5,534 nt of DNA from Acidobacteriota bacterium (GTDB lineage: Bacteria > Acidobacteriota > Vicinamibacteria > Fen-336). Positions 1-5,402 of this stretch are shown one piece after another. The position numbers and the translations under genes are program-made. The notes under the pieces were generated by a model that had not been told where the DNA came from, searched no databases, and saw nothing but the letters and a program-made list of their open reading frames with translations. The stretch spans positions 8,514-14,047 of the forward strand of contig PMCG01000039.1 in assembly GCA_003155335.1 (NCBI GenBank), given 5' to 3'. Every line of letters starts with the position of its first letter. Within the stretch, counting starts at the first letter, position 1.

Positions 1-388
1 CCACGGCGCGTTGCTCGCGCAAGGTGCCGAGCATCACCGCGGCAAAGGTGCGCACCTCGTCGTCCGCGTCCGTCAACAAGCCGATCAAGGCTGGCGTGGC
101 CGCTGCGCCGAGGCGGACGTAGATCTCCATCGCCGCGTTGCGCATGGTCGCGTTGTCGTGGTCCCGAAGCGCGGCTTCGAGCGCGGGTAGAAGCGTGGTC
201 GGCTCGAAGCTCGCCAGATGGTCGCTGGCCGCCTGGCGCACGCTCCAGATCTCGTCGGCCACCGCCAGCAGCAGCGGCGCGATGGCGGCTGGCGCGCCCG
301 AGCGGCCCAGATCGTCCACCGCGTGCCGGCGCACGGACTCCTCACCCGATCTCAGGGCCGCGACAGCGGACTGCACCTCGATGTCCAC
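1..388 (-). CDS. HEAT-repeat protein, 3' end cut by the window edge
   Basis: The frame is open from a GTG at 388 to the left edge, giving 129 residues with no stop; the C-terminus is missing. The translation begins MDIEVQSAVAALRSGEESVR and continues as paired amphipathic helices of HEAT/PBS-lyase type: 'SVRRHAVDDLGRSG' (about residues 18-31), 'VRQAASDHLASF' (about 51-62), 'MRNAAMEIYVRLG' (about 83-95) and 'VRTFAAVMLGTLRE' (about 112-125). Each R-x-x-A helix is followed by a second helix such as 'AAIAPLLLAVAD' or 'TPALIGLLTD', with about 31 residues per unit. The start is fixed by an in-frame TGA two codons upstream (392-394 region) and by GGTGAT at 391-396, which can pair with the 3' end of 16S rRNA. 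HEAT proteins are usually protein-binding scaffolds. Position 68 bases after the receptor gene suggests a partner of this pathway, which is inference. No catalytic residues are visible. The fold call is firm; the function is unknown. Confidence 0.85.
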   Translation of the reverse strand, partial: MDIEVQSAVAALRSGEESVRRHAVDDLGRSGAPAAIAPLLLAVADEIWSVRQAASDHLASFEPTTLLPALEAALRDHDNATMRNAAMEIYVRLGAAATPALIGLLTDADDEVRTFAAVMLGTLREQRAV

Positions 389-390
389 GC

Positions 391-396
391 ATCACC
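391..396 (-). promoter_or_regulatory. Ribosome-binding site of the HEAT-repeat gene
   Basis: The minus strand reads GGGTGATGC immediately before the GTG start at 388. GGTGAT is complementary to the ATCACC part of the 16S rRNA 3' tail rather than to the usual CCTCC core, so this is an atypical but plausible Shine-Dalgarno sequence. It supports the GTG start, since no other in-frame start exists between the upstream stop and this codon. Confidence 0.5.
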
Positions 397-397
397 C

Positions 398-428
398 GCG
401 GCGCGCGACAGGCATGATGTCGCGCCGC
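398..428 (-). other. Hairpin between the receptor gene and the HEAT gene
   Basis: GCGCGACA at 418-425 (minus-strand reading) is a perfect complement of TGTCGCGC at 403-410, giving an 8-bp GC-rich stem with a 7-base loop (411-417). Three further base pairs (398-400 with 426-428) can form after a two-base bulge. The stem ends just upstream of the HEAT gene's ribosome-binding site at 391-396. No U-tract follows, so it does not look like a canonical intrinsic terminator. It could lower readthrough or translation of the distal gene or protect the upstream message from 3' exonucleases; these roles are inferred. Confidence 0.55.
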
Positions 429-456
429 AATCGTCGCGAGCCGGCACCCAGAGCTC

Positions 457-2319
457 TCATGCCAGACGGAAGACGGACGTGAGCTTCGCCAGGCTGGCGG
501 CCTGTTCGGCCAGGCTGGCGGTCGCCCGCGACATCTCCTCCACTGTGGCGAGGTTGTCGCGTGCTATCTCGGAGATGTTTTCCATGGCCTTGACCACCAG
601 CTCCCCGCCGCGCTTCTGCTCGGTGGTCGCTAGCGAGACCTGCTGCGTCATGCGACTCATGTTCTCCACGGCGCGCACGATCTGGCGGCTGCCCTCGGCC
701 TGCTCGCTGGCGGCAGTGCTCACCTGCGCCGCGATGCGATTGATGTTCTCGACGGCCAGCCGGACCTGGCGCCCGCCTGCAGCCTGTTCTTTGGTTGAGT
801 AGGCGGCTTCGGCGGTGATGTGATTGATGTGCTCGACCGCCTCGCGGATCTGCTTCGAACCGGCCGCCTGCTCGCGCACCGCCGTGAGCACTTGGCCGGT
901 GGCGGTGTTCATGTCGGCGACGGTCTTGAGCGCCTCGGCCGATGCGTGCGATTGCCGGCTCGTGGCGGAGGCGATGTCGGCCATCAGCTGGCTCGAGCGC
1001 GTGACCGACTCGATGATGCTGCGCAGCGCCAGGCCGGCACGGTCGGCCAGCACGATGCCTTCCGTGGTCTCCGCCGCACCCAGGCGCGCCGTCTCGACGG
1101 CGGTGCTCGTCTCGGCTTGCACTTGGCGGATGACGCTGCCGATCTCCTTAGTCGCCTCGACGGAGCGTTCGGCCAGGCTGCGCACCTCGTCGGCAACGAC
1201 GGCAAAGCCACGGCCGGCGTCCCCGGCGCGCGCCGCTTCGATAGCCGCGTTGAGCGCCAGCAGGTTGGTCTGATCGGCGATCTCCTCGATGACCTGGACG
1301 ATCTTGCCGATCTCCTGCGAGCTGCGTCCCAAGCTCGTGATCACCCTGGCATTGTTCTCCATCGTCTCGGCGATGCTCTTCATGCCGACGATGGTCTGGC
1401 CCACGGCCTCGTCTCCGATGCGGGCGTCCTGGCTGGCCTTGCGGCTGATGCGGTCGGCCTCCTCGGCGATGGTGGCGACGTCTTTGACCGCGCTCGCCAT
1501 CTCGGCAACGGTGTGGCTCGTGCGCTCCACTGCCGCGTCCATGACCTCCGCGCTGCGCGCCACAGCCTCCAGCGAGGAGGTCATCTCCTCGATGGTCGCC
1601 GAGGCGTCCGTGATGGTCTGCGCCAACGTCTCGAGGTTCTTGGCCATCTGGTCGACCGACAGAGTCATCTCCTCGACGGTGACGGAGGCTTCGCTCACGG
1701 TCGAGGCTAGTGTCGCGCTCGAGCGCGCGACCTGCTCGATCGAGGCGCCCATCTCGGTGATAGAGCTGGAGGTCTCCTCGACGTAGCTGGCCAGATGCTG
1801 CGTGTTGGCCGCGACGGTCTGGATCGACGCGGCCATCTCTTCCATCGAGGTCGAGGTCTCTTCGCCGGCCTGGGCCTGGGACTGTGCGCCGCGCATGATC
1901 ATGCGCGCGTTAGCGGAGATCTGGCCGGCCGCAGACGCAACCTGTTCGGACGTCTCGTGGATTCTGTCCACGACACGCCGCAGATTGTCGACCATCTCGC
2001 TCAAGCTTTTGCCGAGAACGCCCAGCTCGTCTTCGCTCGACACCTCGACGCGACGCGTCAGGTCGCCCTTGGCCACCGCACCGGCGACTTCGACCATCGC
2101 GCTGACAGGCGCTAGCCAGCGGCCCGTGAAGTGGCGGCCCGCCGCTGCCGCGAGCGCCGTCAGCACCGCCGCCGCCACCGCGGTCTCGAGCAGCAGGCCA
2201 ACGCCAGCCATCGCGCCGACGAAGAGCGTCAGCGTGCCGCCGACCACGGCCGTCGTTAGCAGCACTAGCCCGACGAGCTTCGTCCGCAACGAACCTACGT
2301 GCGTCTGTGAGAACTGCAT
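457..2319 (-). CDS. Methyl-accepting chemotaxis protein without extracytoplasmic sensor domain
   Basis: This 620-residue receptor anchors the signalling array in the membrane. A hydrophobic stretch from about residue 15 to 60 forms two transmembrane helices (about 15-36 and 39-60) with only a few residues between them, so there is no periplasmic ligand-binding domain. A HAMP domain follows at about 61-120, with Pro71, GDL at 85-87 and DELG at 97-100. The rest is a long helical hairpin: five 28-residue units (153-292) lead to the highly conserved tip at about 345-386 ([20 protein letters not shown] then [12 protein letters not shown]), and four 28-residue units (483-594) return. The tip binds CheW and CheA. 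Four sites fit the small-small-x-x-[EQ]-[EQ]-x-x-small-small methylation consensus (E160/E161, E244/E245, E483/Q484, E539/Q540). The C-terminus, [10 protein letters not shown], lacks an NWETF-type CheR tether. The start is supported by GGAGG at 2329-2333, nine bases upstream. It follows cheW by 18 bases. The stimulus is unknown; it may sense membrane or cytoplasmic state or act through a partner. Confidence 0.96.
   Translation of the reverse strand: MQFSQTHVGSLRTKLVGLVLLTTAVVGGTLTLFVGAMAGVGLLLETAVAAAVLTALAAAAGRHFTGRWLAPVSAMVEVAGAVAKGDLTRRVEVSSEDELGVLGKSLSEMVDNLRRVVDRIHETSEQVASAAGQISANARMIMRGAQSQAQAGEETSTSMEEMAASIQTVAANTQHLASYVEETSSSITEMGASIEQVARSSATLASTVSEASVTVEEMTLSVDQMAKNLETLAQTITDASATIEEMTSSLEAVARSAEVMDAAVERTSHTVAEMASAVKDVATIAEEADRISRKASQDARIGDEAVGQTIVGMKSIAETMENNARVITSLGRSSQEIGKIVQVIEEIADQTNLLALNAAIEAARAGDAGRGFAVVADEVRSLAERSVEATKEIGSVIRQVQAETSTAVETARLGAAETTEGIVLADRAGLALRSIIESVTRSSQLMADIASATSRQSHASAEALKTVADMNTATGQVLTAVREQAAGSKQIREAVEHINHITAEAAYSTKEQAAGGRQVRLAVENINRIAAQVSTAASEQAEGSRQIVRAVENMSRMTQQVSLATTEQKRGGELVVKAMENISEIARDNLATVEEMSRATASLAEQAASLAKLTSVFRLA
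538..873 (-). repeat. Four 28-residue coiled-coil repeats, C-terminal arm of the receptor
   Basis: Residues 483-594 of the receptor are four consecutive 28-residue (84-base) units, each opening with Glu-Gln: [20 protein letters not shown] at 483, [20 protein letters not shown] at 511, [20 protein letters not shown] at 539 and [20 protein letters not shown] at 567. Each unit is four heptads long, so the repeats preserve the coiled-coil register. They are diverged at both protein and DNA level, pointing to old duplications kept under selection. Confidence 0.85.
1444..1863 (-). repeat. Five 28-residue coiled-coil repeats, N-terminal arm of the receptor
   Basis: Residues 153-292 of the receptor divide into five 28-residue units starting [15 protein letters not shown] (153), [15 protein letters not shown] (181), [15 protein letters not shown] (209), [15 protein letters not shown] (237) and [15 protein letters not shown] (265). 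The shared core is S-x-[TI]-[VIM]-x-E-M-x-x-S/A-[VIL]. The period equals four heptads and matches the period in the opposite arm, as expected if paired insertions lengthened both arms of the hairpin together. Confidence 0.82.
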
Positions 2320-2328
2320 GCGCCCACC

Positions 2329-2333
2329 CCTCC
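2329..2333 (-). promoter_or_regulatory. Ribosome-binding site of the receptor gene
   Basis: GGAGG on the minus strand lies nine bases upstream of the ATG at 2319, inside the 18-base gap after the cheW stop. It supports the chosen start. Confidence 0.7.
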
Positions 2334-2337
2334 GCAG

Positions 2338-3126
2338 CTATGCCTCGAGACCCTCAGGTGACGCCTCGCGCCCCTCAAGCGAGAGCACGCGCGCGAGGTC
2401 CATCAGGATCACCAGCCGATTGGCGAGTTTGGCCACCCCCCGAATGTAGTCGGCGTCGACTTCGAGCACCTCCTCGGGGGCAGGCTCGATCAGCGAGACC
2501 GGCACCTTCAGCACCTGCGACGCGCCATCCACGAGCAGACCGACCAGCCGGTCGCGCAGCCTGGCAACGACGACACGCGCCGTGCGCGCGTTCGCGTCCA
2601 CCTCGCCCAAGGCGAGCTTGCGCCTGAGATCGACCACGGGGATGATGCGCCCGCGCAGATTGATGACGCCCTTGACAAAGTCGGGAGCGCGGGGCACCGG
2701 CGTGATCTCCGTCAGCCGGATGACCTCCTGCACCAGGCGCACGTCGAGGCCGTACTCCTCGTTGCCGAGGATGAACGTCACCAAGTGCTCGGTGGCCTCG
2801 ACGGGTTTCTTCTCCTCGCGCGCGGGGGCCAGCAGAAAAGAGAGGCTGTCGGGGCGCGTCGCCGCCGGCGTGACGACCTCCTGCGGCCCCACGGTCTCGA
2901 TGAACTTGGCGTCTTCCCGGGCCAAGATGTCCTGAGCCAGACCGGACGGCGGCAAACTGATGCGGGCGCTGGCAGCCTCGGCGTCACCCCTGCCGAGGCC
3001 AACCGTTACCTGCGTTGGCGTCGTCACGCTGTCCGACGCCGACGCGTCCGTCGTCGTGGGCCGCTGCTTGCCGCCTGGCACGGACACCTGCGGTACGTGT
3101 TTGCGCTTCGCGGGACTGCGGCTCAT
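2338..3126 (-). CDS. cheW: CheW coupling protein with a long N-terminal extension
   Basis: CheW links receptor tips to the CheA kinase in the cytoplasmic array. The product is 262 residues, against roughly 150-170 for a plain CheW. The CheW domain spans about 113-251 and carries the family's signature: 'EVIRLTEITPVPRAPDFVKG', then VINLRGRIIPVVDLRRKL, with the conserved Arg158 of the NLRG motif (156-159), and a closing strand 'RLVILMDLARVL'. Residues 1-110 have no recognisable domain: a basic start (MSRSPAKRKH), a Thr/Ser/Ala-rich stretch, a likely helix at about 61-79 (SGLAQDILAREDAKFIETV) and a charged linker (REEKKPVEATE). The ATG at 3126 is chosen because AGGAGG lies seven bases upstream. 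The frame stays open to an ATG at 3231, but that start would overlap cheA by 38 bases and lacks a comparable ribosome-binding site. The gene starts 67 bases after cheA. Function of the domain is secure; the role of the extension is unknown. Confidence 0.95.
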   Translation of the reverse strand: MSRSPAKRKHVPQVSVPGGKQRPTTTDASASDSVTTPTQVTVGLGRGDAEAASARISLPPSGLAQDILAREDAKFIETVGPQEVVTPAATRPDSLSFLLAPAREEKKPVEATEHLVTFILGNEEYGLDVRLVQEVIRLTEITPVPRAPDFVKGVINLRGRIIPVVDLRRKLALGEVDANARTARVVVARLRDRLVGLLVDGASQVLKVPVSLIEPAPEEVLEVDADYIRGVAKLANRLVILMDLARVLSLEGREASPEGLEA

Positions 3127-3133
3127 CGGTGCG

Positions 3134-3139
3134 CCTCCT
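3134..3139 (-). promoter_or_regulatory. Ribosome-binding site deciding the cheW start
   Basis: A full AGGAGG on the minus strand sits seven bases before the ATG at 3126. It is the strongest Shine-Dalgarno sequence in the window and argues for this start over the upstream in-frame ATG at 3231. Confidence 0.85.
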
Positions 3140-3193
3140 GAGAGAGCGATTGCCGTGCGGGCACTGATGCATTCATGGCGGTGTGCATCGGTT

Positions 3194-4951
3194 TCACGGC
3201 AGAGATGCGCGCTCGTCGTGCTCGTGCACATACGTCATGCGCCGGCCTCCCTCGAAGAGCGCAGGCACGTCGACGATCAGGACGACGCTGCCGTCGCCCA
3301 TGATCGTGGCGCCCGCCACGGCCGAATGCGTCGTGGTCGCGACCGCATCCAACGCCTTGATGACGACTTCCTGCTGCCCTGCCAGGGCATCGACGACCAG
3401 CCCGAGCTGTTTGTCCCCGCGGCCCACGATGACGGCGTACTCGCGTTGGCGCTCCTGCCGGCGTGGCAGCCCGAAGACGTCGGCCAGGCGCACGAGCGGA
3501 ACGATGCGGTCGCGCAGGCGCAGCGCTCTGCGCCCTTTGATGTGCTGGACATCGGCGCTCGCGAAGCGCAGGCTTTCGATGACCGTCGAGAGCGGGATCG
3601 CGTAAAGACCGTCCGCGACCTTGACCAGCAGCGTCGAGATGATTGCCAGCGTCAGGGGCAGCTGGATGATGAACTTCGTTCCCACCCCGGGCACCGACTC
3701 GACTTCCACCAGCCCATTCAGATGCTCGATGGCCTTGAGTACTACGTCGAGACCCACGCCGCGTCCGGATACCTCTGTTACCTTCTCCGCGGTGGAGAAG
3801 CCCTGGGCGAAGATGAGCTGGATCGCCTCACGCTCTGAGAGCGGCTGATCGGGCTTCACCAGGCCACGCTCGATCGCGCGGCGGCGCACGGCGGCCGCGT
3901 CCACGCCTGCCCCATCGTCCATGATGGTGATCAGGACGTGATTAGACTCTTGCGCGGCGGAGAGCAGGATCGTGCCGGTGGGGGTCTTGCCGCGCGCCAA
4001 GCGCACGTCGGGCGGCTCGATACCGTGGTCGATGCTGTTGCGCAGCATGTGGACCAGAGGCTCGCCGATCTCGTCGATGATGGCCTTGTCGACGCGCGTG
4101 CTCTCGCCTTCGACGATCAGCTCGATTTCCTTGCCCTGCTGCCGGGCCAGGTCGCGCACCATACGCGGGAAGCGCTCGAAGACCTGGCGCACGGGTAGCA
4201 TGCGGATCTGCATGACCATTTCCTGGAGCTGCGCGCTGACCCCGGCCACCTGCGCGACGGCCGACAACAGCTCCTGTGCGGCGCCGTGTGTCTCGAGCGT
4301 CTCGGCGAGGCGCTTGCCGACCTGCTGGAGCTTGGTGCGGTAAATGATCAGCTCGCCGACCAGGTTCAGCAGCAGGTCGAGCTTCGAGAATTCGACGCGG
4401 AGAAGATTAGAGCGCGTGGCAACGTATTGCTGCGCCTCCACGGCCTTCTTGTTGGGCTCGGCAGTCGCCGCGATGGCAGATGGCGCTGGCGCCGGCACGA
4501 TCGGGCTTGGGGCCGCGGTCGCGGAGGACGGCGGCACGGGACGCGCGGGTGGCGTCGTCGCGCGCGTCACGAGTCCCGTGAGCGAGGCTGTTGCCGCATC
4601 GAGCGAGCGCGTCTCTTCGCCGGACTGGCAGGCCTGCTCGATGGCGTCACGCAGGGCGCTGGCGCCCGAGAAGAGCACGTCGAAGACGTCAGGGGTAAGG
4701 GGCAGCGCGCTCTCGCTGATGCGTGCGAAGACGTCCTCGAGGCGGTGAACGTGGTCCTTGATCGAAGTGAAGCCGATCATGCCGCTGTTGCCCTTGAGTG
4801 TATGCAGCGGTCCGAGCACAGCGGTGACGACCTCTGGATCCAGGCCATCGCGCTCGAGGGTCAGCAGGCAATGATCCAAGGCCTCGAGATGCGCGCGCGC
4901 ATCCTCGACGTAGATGCCGATCAGCTCAGGCGATATGGTCGGGTCGTTCAT
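3194..4951 (-). CDS. cheA: CheA chemotaxis histidine kinase lacking the P2 domain
   Basis: CheA autophosphorylates under receptor control and passes the phosphoryl group to CheY. The 585-residue product is arranged as follows. P1/HPt is at about 5-125, with the phosphorylated His50 in LHTLKGNSGMIGF. A Pro/Ala-rich linker covers about 131-168 where P2 would normally lie. The P3 dimerisation helices are at about 180-255 (VEFSKLDLLLNLVGELIIYR). The P4 ATP-binding domain is at about 256-433, with N box 'EPLVHMLRNSIDHGIE' (His301, Asn305), G1 DDGAGVD (345-351), F box FAQGFST (381-387) and G2 GRGVGLD (396-402). The P5 CheW-like domain is at about 435-568. All key kinase residues are present, so it should be active. 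E. coli CheA is about 650 residues, and the shortfall matches the missing P2. The short C-terminal tail (about 570-585) carries no receiver domain. A short GAGG at 4956-4959 precedes the ATG by four bases, a weak site. The gene lies 58 bases after the cheY-like gene and 67 before cheW. Confidence 0.97.
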   Translation of the reverse strand: MNDPTISPELIGIYVEDARAHLEALDHCLLTLERDGLDPEVVTAVLGPLHTLKGNSGMIGFTSIKDHVHRLEDVFARISESALPLTPDVFDVLFSGASALRDAIEQACQSGEETRSLDAATASLTGLVTRATTPPARPVPPSSATAAPSPIVPAPAPSAIAATAEPNKKAVEAQQYVATRSNLLRVEFSKLDLLLNLVGELIIYRTKLQQVGKRLAETLETHGAAQELLSAVAQVAGVSAQLQEMVMQIRMLPVRQVFERFPRMVRDLARQQGKEIELIVEGESTRVDKAIIDEIGEPLVHMLRNSIDHGIEPPDVRLARGKTPTGTILLSAAQESNHVLITIMDDGAGVDAAAVRRRAIERGLVKPDQPLSEREAIQLIFAQGFSTAEKVTEVSGRGVGLDVVLKAIEHLNGLVEVESVPGVGTKFIIQLPLTLAIISTLLVKVADGLYAIPLSTVIESLRFASADVQHIKGRRALRLRDRIVPLVRLADVFGLPRRQERQREYAVIVGRGDKQLGLVVDALAGQQEVVIKALDAVATTTHSAVAGATIMGDGSVVLIVDVPALFEGGRRMTYVHEHDERASLP

Positions 4952-5009
4952 CGTGCCTCAGCATCCCGGCGGGCTCTCGTCCGCGCGGTCCTGGCCTGCC
5001 GGTTGGGGG

Positions 5010-5387
5010 TCAGGACGCCGCGGTGATCTTCTCGATCAGGCCGTGCAGCTCAGAGGCCTGGAACGGCTTCTTCACGTACCCTTTCGCCCCCATCTTGAGA
5101 CCGCGAATCGTGTCCTCCTCCTTGCCCTCGGTCGAGATGATGATGACGGGGATGTGCTGATAGGCCGGCTCCTTGAGCAAGCGCTGGAGAAACTCGAGCC
5201 CGTTCATGACGGGCATGTTGATGTCCAGGAGGATCAGATCGATACCCTCCTCTTGGCCGAGTTTCTCCAGGGCCTCGAGCCCGTTCATGGCACTGACGAG
5301 CTTGCAGTTCTTGTAGCGCGAGAGGAAGAGCTTGTACATCTGGTGGATCAGCGCGGAATCGTCGACCGCGAGGATCTTTCTGAGCAT
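5010..5387 (-). CDS. cheY: CheY-type single-domain response regulator
   Basis: This 125-residue protein is a stand-alone receiver domain with no output domain, the usual CheY length. The phosphorylation site is complete: acidic pair Asp9/Asp10 (AVDDSALIHQ), phospho-acceptor Asp55 in LILLDINMPVMNG, the hydroxyl switch residue Ser85 (VIIISTEG), the aromatic switch Tyr104 and Lys107 in GYVKKPF. In E. coli CheY the residue after the acceptor Asp is Trp58; here it is Ile56, and Ser replaces Thr87. Both are common in the wider family. GAGGGG at 5395-5400 lies seven bases before the ATG and supports the start. It is encoded directly ahead of cheA, so it is the likely phosphoryl acceptor of that kinase. 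Its target (flagellar switch, type IV pilus motor, or another protein) cannot be told from sequence, and it could instead act as a phosphate sink. Confidence 0.95.
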   Translation of the reverse strand: MLRKILAVDDSALIHQMYKLFLSRYKNCKLVSAMNGLEALEKLGQEEGIDLILLDINMPVMNGLEFLQRLLKEPAYQHIPVIIISTEGKEEDTIRGLKMGAKGYVKKPFQASELHGLIEKITAAS

Positions 5388-5394
5388 CTCTCTT

Positions 5395-5400
5395 CCCCTC
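5395..5400 (-). promoter_or_regulatory. Ribosome-binding site of the cheY-like gene
   Basis: GAGGGG on the minus strand lies seven bases before the ATG at 5387, within a purine-rich run that fills the 15-base gap after the upstream gene's stop. The tight spacing favours cotranscription of the two genes. Confidence 0.7.
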
Positions 5401-5402
5401 TC

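Noticed and set aside
85..345. 86-residue minus-strand frame inside the HEAT-repeat region.
   Set aside because: It is Arg/Pro/Trp-rich low-complexity translation in a different frame from the HEAT gene, typical of an alternative frame in GC-rich coding DNA.
538..873. 84-base periodicity considered as a tandem DNA repeat or CRISPR-like array.
   Set aside because: The periodicity is in the protein coiled coil; the DNA units are diverged and lie inside a continuous coding frame, with no spacer structure.
218..1786. Several long plus-strand frames opposite the receptor gene, such as 218-802, 820-1710 and 1289-1786.
   Set aside because: The receptor on the other strand is a certain family member over its whole length. 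The antisense frames show compositional bias (Ser/Ala or Arg/His/Asp runs) and no recognisable domain.
3127..3231. Longer cheW form starting at the ATG at 3231 (297 residues).
   Set aside because: It would overlap the end of cheA by 38 bases, has no good ribosome-binding site, and the added residues are Cys/His/Arg-rich and unlike a CheW. The ATG at 3126 has AGGAGG at ideal spacing.
2960..3838. 292-residue plus-strand frame opposite cheW and cheA.
   Set aside because: It spans the gap between two genes on the opposite strand and reads as the antisense of conserved P5 and CheW codons, with no domain of its own.
4952..5009. Possible terminator or promoter in the gap between the cheY-like gene and cheA.
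   Set aside because: The 58 bases contain short GC palindromes such as CCGCGCGG, but no stem with a U-tract and no convincing -35/-10 pair.
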